A DNA stretch of 64,000 nt, from positions 24,858 to 88,857 of the forward strand of contig NZ_JAHKQH010000036.1 of NCBI RefSeq assembly GCF_018861025.1, given 5' to 3'. The notes below the pieces were generated by a model. That model searched no databases. It worked only from the letters and a program-made list of their open reading frames with translations, and was not told the origin of the DNA. Source of the DNA: Psychrosphaera sp. B3R10 (GTDB lineage: Bacteria > Pseudomonadota > Gammaproteobacteria > Enterobacterales > Alteromonadaceae). Positions 9,290-18,271 of this stretch are shown here, in pieces. Position numbers and translations under genes: made by a program. Position 1 is the stretch's first letter. Each line of letters begins with the position of its first letter.

Positions 9290-9386
9290 ACAAATACCGC
9301 GCGGTAAACTTATACCATTCCACCTAATTATTCGTCACTTAGTGAGTATACAAAAGATTTTGACAGTGAAAACTAAGGGCTGTTAA

Positions 9387-9896
9387 TTAGTTACGATCCA
9401 TCTGTATTACAAACTTGGCAATAACTTCGTGATGATGTTCTACAAGATATTGCGACTCACATTGGCAATACAGCATGCCGCGATAATCCATGCCTAAGTA
9501 TCTGAAGGTCAGTTGAAACATCTGTTCAAAACAGTTCGGCGGGATCTTGTCGCTGCCGGTTGCTAAAACAACCACTTGTTTACCCCGTAACTGCCTGCCT
9601 TTGGCTTTATCCGTTTTTAATAGATCAGACCAACGGTCAATAAATGTCTTCATTTGTGCACTGGCACTGTACCAATACATTGGCGTCGCTAGAATTATTC
9701 TGTCGTATTTAAGTAAGCCTACCATGAGGGAAATAAAGTCATCGTTATAGTCTGCATTATAATCAAAGGGGCTTATCTCATAATCGTTAAGATCCACTAC
9801 GGTCGCATTTATGATTGTCGCGTAATCATGAACGAGTGCGCTTGTATTACCGTCACTTCGGCTAGAACCTAAAATAATTACCGTTGACTCAGACAT
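9387..9896 (-). CDS. Flavodoxin-like NAD(P)H-dependent oxidoreductase
   Basis: This 169-aa protein starts MSESTVIILGSSRSDGNTS, a Rossmann-like strand followed by the FMN phosphate loop SSRSDGNTS. ILATPMYWYSASAQMKTFIDRW is the typical second flavin loop. It probably reduces quinones or small redox compounds using FMN. The start at 9896 is set by GAGGAA just upstream and overlaps the end of the VOC gene by eight bases, indicating translational coupling. It is the third gene of a SoxR-controlled operon, fitting a role in handling redox-cycling compounds. Confidence 0.85.
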   Translation of the reverse strand: MSESTVIILGSSRSDGNTSALVHDYATIINATVVDLNDYEISPFDYNADYNDDFISLMVGLLKYDRIILATPMYWYSASAQMKTFIDRWSDLLKTDKAKGRQLRGKQVVVLATGSDKIPPNCFEQMFQLTFRYLGMDYRGMLYCQCESQYLVEHHHEVIAKFVIQMDRN

Positions 9897-10305
9897 ACAA
9901 ATTCCTCTGCGCTGGAATGTCCGATAGGTATTCAACAAATTCGACTTCATATCCGTCAGGGTCAATAAAATACGCATTCTTTCGGTATTCATCGGCATCT
10001 GAATATTTGGCTAGTTCAAACCCAACTAACCTTAATCTGTCGATGACATCTTGTAAGTTAGTGGTTACAAATGCAAAGTGCGCCATACCAACAGAGTTAG
10101 ACTTCAAGTCACGGTTTTCACCGGAACCGCCGTCATTAAATGTTAAATAATTGTAATCATCACCAAAATGTAGCCAGTTTCTTGGTGTGCCATACCAAGT
10201 CGACTGCCCTTCCCCACGAATAACCCAATGCGGAAATGCGGCTTGATAAAATGCTAACGATTTTTCAAGACTGACAACCACTAAATTTAAATGTTCCAGT
10301 TTCAT
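9889..10305 (-). CDS. VOC (glyoxalase/bleomycin-resistance) family protein
   Basis: This 138-aa protein has the paired beta-alpha-beta modules of vicinal-oxygen-chelate proteins. The first begins MKLEHLNLVVVSLEKSLAFY and the second contains MAHFAFVTTNLQDVIDRL and ends FIDPDGYEVEFVEYL. Candidate metal ligands are His5, His in MAHF and Glu in VEFVEY. The substrate is unknown (glyoxalase, dioxygenase or drug binding are all possible). AAGGAG sits directly before the ATG and overlaps the stop of the 51-aa gene upstream, so the two are coupled. It is under the SoxR promoter. Confidence 0.85.
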   Translation of the reverse strand: MKLEHLNLVVVSLEKSLAFYQAAFPHWVIRGEGQSTWYGTPRNWLHFGDDYNYLTFNDGGSGENRDLKSNSVGMAHFAFVTTNLQDVIDRLRLVGFELAKYSDADEYRKNAYFIDPDGYEVEFVEYLSDIPAQRNLYV

Positions 10306-10316
10306 TTTTGTTCTCC

Positions 10317-10472
10317 TTATTTCAAATTCATAACGGCATTAAATAAACTGCAAAAGCGGTAACCCAGTTGTTTGTCGTTCATTCGTTCGGTTTTGGACTG
10401 TCTAATGTTGTTCTCGGCGCAAGCTGAAGTTAATTTTCTAGGTGCCTGATCATGTTGCTTTGTATTTTTCAT
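10317..10472 (-). CDS. 51-aa SoxR-regulated protein of unknown function
   Basis: The frame starts at ATG 10472 with AGGAG seven bases upstream and encodes 51 residues (MKNTKQHDQAPRKLTSACAE at the N-terminus, RFCSLFNAVMNLK at the C-terminus). Its TAA stop lies inside the ribosome site of the VOC gene, a standard coupled arrangement, and its start is about 50 bases below the predicted SoxR-driven transcription start. It is basic, has two Cys and no membrane segment. I do not recognise the family. It could be a redox-responsive small protein or a translated leader whose main role is coupling. Confidence 0.6.
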   Translation of the reverse strand: MKNTKQHDQAPRKLTSACAENNIRQSKTERMNDKQLGYRFCSLFNAVMNLK

Positions 10473-10528
10473 TTGATTCTCCTAATGCATTTCATTTTTT
10501 AATAATTAGCTCGATTAAGCTGTTGCAC

Positions 10529-10559
10529 ATCCTAAAACCTCAAGTTAACCTGAGGTAAA
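10529..10559 (-). promoter_or_regulatory. SoxR operator and MerR-type promoter
   Basis: The minus strand reads TTTACC (-35), a 19-base spacer containing the dyad CCTCAGGTTAACTTGAGG, then TAGGAT (-10). The dyad differs at one position from the classical E. coli soxS SoxR box, and the 19-base spacer is the hallmark of promoters activated by MerR-family distortion. It points into the 51-aa/VOC/flavodoxin operon; the same region lies 27 bases before soxR, so autoregulation is likely. Confidence 0.88.
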
Positions 10560-10586
10560 GTGTTATTTTGAAAAAAGTGAAAAAAA

Positions 10587-11030
10587 ATGGAACAAGAACC
10601 TACATGGGCCGTCGGACGAGTGGCAAAACGGTGCGGCGTAAAAGTATCAACGTTGCACTTTTATGAAGAAAAAGGATTGATTAGAAGTTGGCGCAATCAA
10701 GGTAATCAACGGCGTTATAAACCAGAAGTATTACGTCGTATATCTGTCATTAAAGCGGCGCAAAAAATGGGGGTGAGTTTAGATGAAATAAAACATGCCT
10801 TTTCGACATTACCAAACAATAGAACGCCAACTAAAGAAGATTGGCAACATTTAAGTCAATTATGGCATGACGCCCTTAATCGTAAAATTCACCAATTGGA
10901 GAACCTCCGTGACTCACTGACCGGATGTATTGGTTGTGGTTGTTTGTCCCTGAATTCGTGTCCAATTTACAATCCCGACGATGAGCTTTCCAGTCAAGGA
11001 CCAGGACCCGTTATTTTAGATTCAAAATAA
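10587..11030 (+). CDS. soxR: SoxR redox-sensitive MerR-family activator
   Basis: This 147-aa protein has the MerR winged helix (VGRVAKRCGVKVSTLHFYEE, KGLIRSWRNQGNQRRY), a dimerisation helix and the SoxR-specific [2Fe-2S] cluster motif CIGCGCLSLNSCPIYNPDD with four Cys. Oxidation of the cluster by redox-cycling compounds activates transcription. The divergent operon carries a near-perfect SoxR operator. No soxS is visible in the window, matching non-enteric bacteria where SoxR controls target genes directly. Confidence 0.96.
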   Translation: MEQEPTWAVGRVAKRCGVKVSTLHFYEEKGLIRSWRNQGNQRRYKPEVLRRISVIKAAQKMGVSLDEIKHAFSTLPNNRTPTKEDWQHLSQLWHDALNRKIHQLENLRDSLTGCIGCGCLSLNSCPIYNPDDELSSQGPGPVILDSK

Positions 11031-11157
11031 TAGCCGTGAAGATATGATAACAATCCACATAACGCACAAGTTCGTTCAAAGTCTCCTCAGAGCTCTGATA
11101 ATTAGCCAAATTTATGTCTTTTGCTAAAAAATTTACATCATGATTAGAAAATTATTT

Positions 11158-11685
11158 TTAATCTGCGTAACCGCTGCCAATCGCTCTGAACGGCATATCG
11201 AGTTCCAGTTCTGGTATTTGCACTCCTAACCAAGCAGGAAATGTATTGCTATTAGGGCCAGGGAATAATGTGTATTCATCAGCCCACGGATACCTTGCAA
11301 CTGCGGCAACGATTTTAGGAATGAGTTTTTCGGCTTTTGCACCTTTAATTGACAATACTTTTTCTGGCTTAGCGCCATACCAGTATGTATCAGGTGTTAT
11401 GGTTTTATATTCTTTAAGTGCTGGCAGTCCACTGCGAACACGCCACCCGACCACTTCATATACAGTGTACTCTACGGCCTTTTCAGGTTTTATAGCAACC
11501 CACGTATGCACGGCAAACCATCCGCGCCAACTAAACGCATCTGCTGCGTAAAACTCAATAACCGCCGCTTCTTCGACCCAAGGTTTAGGTGAAATACCAG
11601 CAGGTTCTCGACTGGCCGTTCGCCAGTTGGAATTTGCACAACTGGTGACAAACATTACTAAAACCAAAACTAATAGCGCTTTCAT
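11158..11685 (-). CDS. DUF3750 lipoprotein
   Basis: This 175-aa protein begins with a short lipoprotein signal (MKALLVLVLVMFVTSCANS) with Cys at 16. The rest (FAVHTWVAIKPEKAVEYTVYEVVGW, YPWADEYTLFPGPNSNTF) matches DUF3750, a conserved proteobacterial family with a His and Pro-Gly-Pro-Asn-Ser core reminiscent of NlpC/P60-like folds. The function is unknown; it is probably anchored in the outer membrane facing the periplasm. It lies alone between soxR and the antiporter gene. Confidence 0.8.
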   Translation of the reverse strand: MKALLVLVLVMFVTSCANSNWRTASREPAGISPKPWVEEAAVIEFYAADAFSWRGWFAVHTWVAIKPEKAVEYTVYEVVGWRVRSGLPALKEYKTITPDTYWYGAKPEKVLSIKGAKAEKLIPKIVAAVARYPWADEYTLFPGPNSNTFPAWLGVQIPELELDMPFRAIGSGYAD

Positions 11686-11776
11686 GACAAACCCAAACTG
11701 TTTATTTACTTAACTCCTACAAAGCATAAAGCCTTGCTTGGTGATTTCAATTCAGAAATTTAACATTCAGCAATAT

Positions 11777-13576
11777 TTATTCAGATACAGGCGTTTCTGG
11801 CTTTATTAAACTGACTATGCCTTTTATTTTATCTTCACTATAGGTTGTTTCTTTGGTTACCAATTTAACGTGATTTTTTTCGTCAAACATAAACAAAGGG
11901 GTATACCTATTTTCATATTTCTTTTTATAGTCTTCCCATGAAAACTCAGCTGTGATCGACGTCTTTTTAAGGCTTGCGCCTTGTGATGACATACTCGCTA
12001 ACTTCGAGTAACTCACGTTATTAAACAAACCTAAGCTCTTCATGTATTTTTCAGTTGGCAAATGCCCTTCAAATTCTTTTTTATCCGTTGCACCTAGACC
12101 TGCCACATGTTCTTCACCAAACAAAAATTGATAGTACTGGGTCACTAGAGAATTCATTTGTTTATGAGGTGACAACACTAATAGATTTCCAATACCAGTG
12201 AGATCCATTGTACGTTGTGCATGTTCAGAACTTGGGTTACCAAAGTAAGTTGGGATGCCTTCCATTCGAGCCGCAGAAATAGCTTCCCAGTTAGTATCAG
12301 CAATCTTTACCTGCAGGCCAGTTTGCATCAGCTCTTTAGCCAACAACCGGGCAAAATGATTCCCGCCAAAAATTAAGAATCCAAGTGGTGCTGGTTCACG
12401 CTCACCTAACATTTTGGCAATCGGTTTGGCGGTTAAACTTTGCAATACGACGGTAAATATAATCACAAAAAATACCAAGGACGCCAAAATACTTGCTTCA
12501 TCCATGCCGTTTTGTTCGAGTTTTATAGAGAATAATGCAGAGACTGCAGCGGCAACTATGCCTCGCGGTGCGATCCAGCTAATAAGTGCTTTTTCTTGCC
12601 AACGCAGTGATGACGACATCGTCGATAAGTAAACACCAATTGGCCTTGCAACAAAAATCATACACAATAAAAGCACCGTTGAGTTCACGCTGATATCGGC
12701 TAATTGAGCCAAATCAACCCGAGCCGCCAAGATGATAAATAACCCTGAAATAAGCAATACACTTAACGTTTCTTTAAATTCGATAATGCTATTAATCGAT
12801 ACGTCTTTTTTATTTGCTAACCAAATCCCCATTATCGTGACCGTTAACAGGCCACTTTCATGCGCCGCAACATTAGACAGTTGAAAGGCACCAAGGACAA
12901 AGGTAAATACCGCTGTGTTGATAAGGTATTCAGGGATCAACCCACGCTTTAAGGTAACACTTAACAAATGCCCAAATAAGGCACCACAGATAACGCCTAC
13001 AGACACTGTTTTGCCAAATGCCACGAGTGTATGTTGTATCGCATTTTGAGTTGATATTATGTATTCAAAGGTTAGTACGGCGAGGATTGCACCTATTGGA
13101 TCGATGATGATCCCTTCCCATTTAAGAATTTGTGCCACATTTTTACTGGGCCGAACCGTTCTTAACATAGGTACGATGACCGTAGGTCCGGTAACCGTAA
13201 CAATCGCACTAAACAAAAACGCAATTTGCCATGATATGCCTAATACAAAATGGGCGACGGGCGCGACAACCAGCCAGTTAACTAAGGTGCCTATTGTGCA
13301 AAGATTTCGCACGACTTTACCCTGTGATCCCAACTCAGAAAAGTTGAGCGACAATGCACCTTCAAAAAGAATGATTGCCACTGAAAGCGAGACCATTGGA
13401 AACAATAAATCACCAAATAACTGCTCACTATTAAGTTGCCCAAAGACGGGGCCAACCATAAGGCCAATAAGCAATAGCGGTAAAATCGCCGGAATTTTTA
13501 GTTTATGAGCAAACAATTGGCAAGAAATAGACAGGATGCCTATCAAAACAAGTAACGAAATAGGTTCGAAATCCAT
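11777..13576 (-). CDS. CPA1-type cation/proton antiporter with RCK/TrkA-N domain
   Basis: This 599-aa protein has about 12 membrane segments in residues 1-385, including LLIGLMVGP, FEGALSLNFSEL, TVTGPTVIVPMLR and WIAPRGIVAAAVSALF, typical of NhaP-like Na+(K+)/H+ antiporters. A cytoplasmic part from about residue 395 begins FLIFGGNHFARLLAKELM, a nucleotide-binding TrkA-N/RCK fold that may gate the channel in response to ligands. It probably helps pH and cation balance in a marine cell. It diverges from the MAPEG gene. Confidence 0.88.
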   Translation of the reverse strand: MDFEPISLLVLIGILSISCQLFAHKLKIPAILPLLLIGLMVGPVFGQLNSEQLFGDLLFPMVSLSVAIILFEGALSLNFSELGSQGKVVRNLCTIGTLVNWLVVAPVAHFVLGISWQIAFLFSAIVTVTGPTVIVPMLRTVRPSKNVAQILKWEGIIIDPIGAILAVLTFEYIISTQNAIQHTLVAFGKTVSVGVICGALFGHLLSVTLKRGLIPEYLINTAVFTFVLGAFQLSNVAAHESGLLTVTIMGIWLANKKDVSINSIIEFKETLSVLLISGLFIILAARVDLAQLADISVNSTVLLLCMIFVARPIGVYLSTMSSSLRWQEKALISWIAPRGIVAAAVSALFSIKLEQNGMDEASILASLVFFVIIFTVVLQSLTAKPIAKMLGEREPAPLGFLIFGGNHFARLLAKELMQTGLQVKIADTNWEAISAARMEGIPTYFGNPSSEHAQRTMDLTGIGNLLVLSPHKQMNSLVTQYYQFLFGEEHVAGLGATDKKEFEGHLPTEKYMKSLGLFNNVSYSKLASMSSQGASLKKTSITAEFSWEDYKKKYENRYTPLFMFDEKNHVKLVTKETTYSEDKIKGIVSLIKPETPVSE

Positions 13577-13935
13577 GAAGTAAAGTTCTCAATTATCCAG
13601 TGAAGAAAAAGAGTAATTGAAAAACGAGTAGATACCAAACTAATTCTAATGCTAATTTGGTCCTCTACTGGACTGCAAATACCCAGTGTGTAACACACTT
13701 AATGTTATAGCTTGTAAAACGAACTTTATAAAAATACTTTTAGTATTCCGTTAACTTTTATTTCTTTAATGGATTCTCTTAAATAAAAATACCGCGTGAT
13801 CACTAAGATGGATAGAAGGACTGATTGAAAACAACGATTAGCAAATTTACTTAAGGCTGTTAATCTTTTAAACATTACCCCTGTATTAATTTAGTGCGGG
13901 CTAAAAATTACAAACAACTATAAAAAGGTAAAATC
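13577..13935. other. Divergent intergenic region without a gene
   Basis: These 359 AT-rich bases separate the divergent antiporter and MAPEG starts. They must hold both promoters, but I see no convincing open frame, hairpin or operator. Confidence 0.6.
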
Positions 13936-14325
13936 ATGGAATTATCAGTTTTAATTATAATGGTCGCGCTGTTGCAATACAGTTGGTTCACTTTAAAAGT
14001 GGGTATTTCAAGACCAAAATTCGAAGTCACTGCACCTAATATTAGCGGTGAAAAAACATGGGAAAGGCTCTTTCGAGTGCAACAAAATACGTTAGAGCAA
14101 CTTATCATCTATATCCCATCGTTATTAGCGTTTACCTATTATGTTAGCGCGAAATGGGCGTTTATTCCGGGTGTTATATTTATTATTGGTCGCCAACTTT
14201 ATGCGATGGCTTATGTTAACGATCCATCAAAACGCACAATCGGTTTCGCACTAACTTTTTTCAGCAATATGGCACTCGTGTTAATTACTGCAGGTTTTAT
14301 CGTTGGCCAACTATTGTACAAATAA
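13936..14325 (+). CDS. MAPEG-family membrane protein
   Basis: This 129-aa protein has four membrane helices and the MAPEG signature RVQQNTLEQLIIYIPSLLAF followed by IIGRQLYAMAYVNDPSKR. MAPEG proteins (microsomal glutathione S-transferase relatives) are trimeric membrane proteins acting in glutathione-dependent detoxification; bacterial roles are mostly unproved. The gene stands alone and is followed by a terminator. Confidence 0.9.
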   Translation: MELSVLIIMVALLQYSWFTLKVGISRPKFEVTAPNISGEKTWERLFRVQQNTLEQLIIYIPSLLAFTYYVSAKWAFIPGVIFIIGRQLYAMAYVNDPSKRTIGFALTFFSNMALVLITAGFIVGQLLYK

Positions 14326-14337
14326 AAAGGTAAATAG

Positions 14338-14362
14338 CCGGGTGATATGTCACTCGGTTTTT
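14338..14362 (+). terminator. Intrinsic terminator after MAPEG gene
   Basis: An 8-bp stem CCGGGTGA / TCACTCGG (one G-T pair) with a TATG loop is followed by five T, 12 bases after the stop. Confidence 0.75.
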
Positions 14363-14794
14363 CTCGCGTTACCTGACGCCTGCGTAAATATATTGTTTAA
14401 TCAATTGGAGGTGAGTGTTACTACCTAAAAGTGACAAAAAGCACTTCGTTATGGTGACGCGCTTTCCTCAATGTGTATTTATTCATTATGACAAATAGTT
14501 GCAATCATAAATGTACTTAAAACCGACAAAATACACATTCGTAATTATTTGAATAAATACCACAGGTAAACACTGGCAGTAATTACCATAAACAGAATTT
14601 ATCGAACGTCTTGTAATTAACCTAATCATTGCATGTTAATAGCAAAAATAGTGTTAATTTTGAATATACTTGCGGTTTAACCTAAGCGCCATATATTAAA
14701 ATGTAGACGACTAAATTTCTCTTAAATGTATTTTTTACCAAAATAATACACTTACACTACAATAAGCGTATAGTATCAGGTTGAATCGCACCTA
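14363..14794. other. Intergenic region upstream of GntR-family gene
   Basis: This AT-rich stretch holds no supportable gene. It must include the promoter of the GntR/FCD regulator. Short repeated GTTAAT words occur near 14630-14660, but I cannot define an operator. Confidence 0.5.
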
Positions 14795-15745
14795 ATGCGC
14801 AACAACATATTACGTAATGATAATGACGAGGGAACTGAATTGAGCAACAAGACTTACCTGTTTAAAAATTCGATCAATCAAATGCTTGACCTAATTTCGA
14901 ATCTTGAAGCTGGTCAAACAAAAATGCCTAATGATATCGAATTAACCAAACTGCTAAGCATCAGTCGTACTACTGTAAGAACGTGTGTTGAAGAACTTAT
15001 TAAGACTGGCGTTATCAAACGTGATGGTTTTAATAAAATCGTTTTGCGACCACCGACCAAGGAAGATTATTACGAAATCGACGAGCAAAATTCGACTAAA
15101 GAAGTCCAAATTGAAAAGTACTTTTTGAATCTAATTAATACGAGTCAGTTATTGCCTGGTGATCGATTTTCAGAGTTAAGTTTAGCTAAAAACTCCGGTT
15201 GCACTACGGTTACCGTACGTGAGTTTCTAATTAAATTTTCGAATAATGGCTTAATAGAAAAAATTCCACGTGGACGTTGGAAAATGGTTAAGTTTGACGA
15301 TAGCTTTGCCCGAGAATTAATCGCATTTAGAGAAATGGTAGAAATGCGCGCGCTGACAGAACTACTTAAATTCCCAAAATCACATGAAGTTTGGCAATCG
15401 TTAAAAGTTCTTTTAGAAAAACATCAAGAAGTAAGAGCGGATTTAGAAAATCGGTACTTGGAGTTCCCAGATCTTGATAGAGAATTGCATTTAATCATTC
15501 AGAAAAGTTCTCAGAACAGATTTACTCAACAGTTCTTCGACATTGTTTCATTTGTCTGTCACTACCACTATCAGTGGGATAAAACCGGTGAATTAGAACG
15601 TTTTACAGTCGCAATTGATGAACATATCGACCTGATGAATAATCTATTAACACACAATAACGCAGGCTCAATTATGAGTATGGAAAAGCATCTACGAAGT
15701 GCCGAAAGTACGCTCTTGCGTTGTGTTCATGGTTTAGAACAGTAA
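14795..15745 (+). CDS. GntR/FCD-family regulator with two winged-helix domains
   Basis: This 316-aa protein carries two consecutive winged-helix segments. The first is around residues 45-85 (MPNDIELTKLLSISRTTVR), the second around residues 120-165 (LLPGDRFSELSLAKNSGCTT, then GLIEKIPRGRW). A helical FCD domain follows with likely metal ligands in FPDLDRELHLII, IDEHIDLM and EKHLRSAE. FCD regulators usually sense sugar acids or keto acids. It is convergent with the L-fucose operon and is the best candidate for its local regulator (inference). The doubled DNA-binding unit is unusual, since most family members have one. Confidence 0.85.
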   Translation: MRNNILRNDNDEGTELSNKTYLFKNSINQMLDLISNLEAGQTKMPNDIELTKLLSISRTTVRTCVEELIKTGVIKRDGFNKIVLRPPTKEDYYEIDEQNSTKEVQIEKYFLNLINTSQLLPGDRFSELSLAKNSGCTTVTVREFLIKFSNNGLIEKIPRGRWKMVKFDDSFARELIAFREMVEMRALTELLKFPKSHEVWQSLKVLLEKHQEVRADLENRYLEFPDLDRELHLIIQKSSQNRFTQQFFDIVSFVCHYHYQWDKTGELERFTVAIDEHIDLMNNLLTHNNAGSIMSMEKHLRSAESTLLRCVHGLEQ

Positions 15746-15797
15746 AAAAATTAAGTCTAGCGACTTTAATAAAAGTCTAAAATCGTCAATTGAAAAT

Positions 15798-15832
15798 AAA
15801 AAAGCTCAAATATAAAAAATTTGAGCTTTTTT
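15798..15832. terminator. Bidirectional terminator between regulator and lldD
   Basis: A stem of 13 bp or so (AAAAAGCTCAAAT / ATTTGAGCTTTTT) with A and T runs on opposite sides lies between the convergent GntR and lldD genes and can serve both. Confidence 0.88.
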
Positions 15833-15884
15833 GCTATTAAAGATTTATCAGCTAACTTTTGTTAAAAGTAGCCAATTGGGGTTG

Positions 15885-17027
15885 TTAACTTGGTAAGTTG
15901 ACTAACGACTCGGTGGACAAATCATGTATAGAATGTGCGCCTGTTAATGTCATCGCTACTCGCATTTCTTTATCGTACAAGTCTAACAATTGCTCTACAC
16001 CCTTTTGTCCTTGCGCCGCTAAGGCATAGATATATGATCGACCTAATAAGGTGCAATCGGCGCCCAACGCCAACATACGAACAACATCTAAACCAGAACG
16101 TATTCCTGAGTCGACAAATATTTTAGTCTCACCTTTAACTGCATCAGCAATCGCAGGCAACGCGCGGGCTGATGACAAAACACCATCAAGTTGACGACCA
16201 CCATGATTTGAAACAACAATGCCGTCGGCCCCAAATTTTACTGCAGCTTTTGCGTCTTCAACATCAAGAATGCCTTTAATGACCATAGGGCCATCCCAGA
16301 ATTCTCTTATCCACTCAAGGTCTTTCCAGCAAATCGATGGATCAAAGTTATTCCCTAACCAACCAATATAGTCTTCAAGTTTTGTTGGTTCGCCACGATA
16401 CGCTGAGATATTACCCAAGTCGTGAGGTTTACCAAACAGACCAACATCAAATGCCCAATGAGGGTGAGTCATCGCTTGTAAAATTCGACGAGATGCCGCA
16501 AATGGGCCACTCATTCCCGAATGCATATCGCGATAACGTGCGCCGGGGACTGGCATATCAACAGTAAATACTAAAGTTGTTACACCTGCTGCCTTAGCTC
16601 GTTGCAGCACATTTTTCATGAATTCACGGTCTTTTAAAACATACAATTGAAACCACATTGGTCTCTCAATCGCAGGTGTCACCTCTTCAATTGGGCAAAC
16701 GGAAACCGTGGACATGATAAAAGGAATGCCTTTCTTTTCAGCCGCCTTAGCCGCTTGAACTTCACCACGGTTTGCGTACATACCAGTAAGACCAACAGGC
16801 GCTAAAGCGATAGGTAAATCTAATTTTTCACCAAATATTTCGGTGCTTAAATCAAGCTCAGACATATTGTTCAATACGCGTTGCTTTAGCCCGATGTCCG
16901 CTAAGTCATCAACATTACGACGCAGTGTGTCCTCTCGGTATGAACCTCCATCAATATAATGAAATAAAAATGGCGGTAGGCGCTTTTTAGCCGCTGCACG
17001 AAAATCCGTAGGAGCTGAAATTATCAT
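15885..17027 (-). CDS. lldD: FMN-dependent L-lactate dehydrogenase (LldD)
   Basis: This 380-aa protein spans the alpha-hydroxy-acid oxidase TIM barrel: [17 protein letters not shown] near the N-terminus, [64 protein letters not shown] (catalytic His and Arg) and [18 protein letters not shown]. It oxidises L-lactate to pyruvate at the membrane. It is the last gene of the fucose operon, and the preceding hydrolase reaction yields L-lactate plus pyruvate, so its place here is metabolically sensible. Confidence 0.93.
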   Translation of the reverse strand: MIISAPTDFRAAAKKRLPPFLFHYIDGGSYREDTLRRNVDDLADIGLKQRVLNNMSELDLSTEIFGEKLDLPIALAPVGLTGMYANRGEVQAAKAAEKKGIPFIMSTVSVCPIEEVTPAIERPMWFQLYVLKDREFMKNVLQRAKAAGVTTLVFTVDMPVPGARYRDMHSGMSGPFAASRRILQAMTHPHWAFDVGLFGKPHDLGNISAYRGEPTKLEDYIGWLGNNFDPSICWKDLEWIREFWDGPMVIKGILDVEDAKAAVKFGADGIVVSNHGGRQLDGVLSSARALPAIADAVKGETKIFVDSGIRSGLDVVRMLALGADCTLLGRSYIYALAAQGQKGVEQLLDLYDKEMRVAMTLTGAHSIHDLSTESLVNLPS

Positions 17028-17048
17028 AACCTATCCCTTTAGTTTGAT

Positions 17049-17897
17049 TTAGGCTTTGTAACGTTCAACAGTTTGTTGCTGAACCCCTAACCCATCGATG
17101 CCTAAACGCATTACATCACCTTCTTTTAGATATAATGGTGGTTTCATTCCAAGACCAACGCCTGGAGGTGTACCTGTACTGATAATATCGCCAGGTTGTA
17201 AGCTCATGAATTGGCTTATGTAATGTACTAAGTGTGGCACTTTATAAACCATGGTATTGGTCGAACCGTTTTGCACTTTTTTGCCGTTAAGTTCTAACCA
17301 AATGTTCAGGTTATCAAAATCTTCAACTTCGTCCGGTGTCACTAAATAAGGACCAACAGGACCAAAAGTGTCACATCCCTTACCTTTACACCATTGACCA
17401 GCGCGCTCTATTTGATATTCGCGTTCTGACAAGTCGTTAACGACACAGAAACCAGCAACGTAATCCATTGCATCTTCTTCTGATACATATTTAGCTTCTT
17501 TGCCAATAACGACACCTAGCTCGACTTCCCAATCACTTTTTTCTGATTTAGGTGGCAATACAACGTTGTCGTTTGGACCGATAATAGAAGATGTTGCTTT
17601 GAAGAATAAAACCGGCTCTGGCGGTACATCCATACCAGACTCAGCCGCATGATCCGCATAGTTCAAACCAACACAGATCATTTTCCCTACTTCAGCTACA
17701 GGCTCTGCAATACGTACATTGCGGTCGACCACTGGTAGGCTTGAAATATCTAATTTTTGTAATTTAGCCAGACCGTTATCGTTAAAAAAAGCTTTGTCGT
17801 AATCATCAAAATGACTAGACGCATCGCGAAGCTCACCTTGGCTGTCTAAAATTCCAGGTTTCTCTTGACCTAAGTCGCCAAATCTTACTAATTTCAT
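17049..17897 (-). CDS. FAH-family hydrolase, likely 2,4-diketo-3-deoxy-L-fuconate hydrolase
   Basis: This 282-aa protein has the fumarylacetoacetate hydrolase fold: CVGLNYADHAAESG, EPVLFFKATSSIIGPND, WEVELGVVIGKEAKYV (metal Glu residues), DLSEREYQIERAGQWCKGK and GDIISTGTPPGVGLGM. In the non-phosphorylating fucose route this family cleaves 2,4-diketo-3-deoxy-L-fuconate into pyruvate and L-lactate. It lies directly between the mutarotase and lldD in one operon, which supports that role. The exact substrate is inferred from context. Confidence 0.88.
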   Translation of the reverse strand: MKLVRFGDLGQEKPGILDSQGELRDASSHFDDYDKAFFNDNGLAKLQKLDISSLPVVDRNVRIAEPVAEVGKMICVGLNYADHAAESGMDVPPEPVLFFKATSSIIGPNDNVVLPPKSEKSDWEVELGVVIGKEAKYVSEEDAMDYVAGFCVVNDLSEREYQIERAGQWCKGKGCDTFGPVGPYLVTPDEVEDFDNLNIWLELNGKKVQNGSTNTMVYKVPHLVHYISQFMSLQPGDIISTGTPPGVGLGMKPPLYLKEGDVMRLGIDGLGVQQQTVERYKA

Positions 17898-17923
17898 AAT
17901 TACCTCTGCTTCAATTTTTTACA

Positions 17924-18271
17924 TTATTGTTCATTTAAATCAAAAATTTTATCCATCAGTTCCCAGCTTTGGCCTTCATTCGCCCAGGGTAACTTTTGTT
18001 GAAAAGTGCTCATTAACGCTTCCCATTCTTGTACTTTTTCGCTTTGTTGGTCGACTCTTGTTTTGTTCTCAAAACTGAATGTCTCGTCGACATTCATGAT
18101 CATAAATAAGCGGTTTCCAACCAAAAAAATCTCCATTCCCGTAATGCCTACTGACCTAATACTTTCAACAATTTCAGGCCAAACGGCACCACTTTCGTGG
18201 TATTTTTTGTATTCTTCGATTAGCTTATTGTCATTTTTTAAATCTAGGGCAAAACAATACTTACTAGCCAT
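17924..18271 (-). CDS. RhaM/FucM-type sugar mutarotase
   Basis: This 115-aa protein belongs to the L-rhamnose mutarotase (DUF718) family: YCFALDLKNDNKLIEEYKKY, HESGAVWPEI with the catalytic His, GITGMEIFLVGNRLFMIMNV and a Trp-rich C-terminus (LPWANEGQSW). Such enzymes interconvert the anomers of 6-deoxy sugars so that the next enzyme receives its preferred form. In this operon the substrate is most likely L-fucose. It follows fucP immediately. Confidence 0.88.
   Translation of the reverse strand: MASKYCFALDLKNDNKLIEEYKKYHESGAVWPEIVESIRSVGITGMEIFLVGNRLFMIMNVDETFSFENKTRVDQQSEKVQEWEALMSTFQQKLPWANEGQSWELMDKIFDLNEQ

Noticed and set aside
10587..11030. Generic MerR metal-responsive regulator
   Set aside because: The CIGCGCLSLNSC cluster motif and the soxS-type operator identify SoxR.
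13059..13508. 149-codon frame antisense to the antiporter gene
   Set aside because: Lies wholly inside the antiporter gene, with low-complexity composition and no domain.
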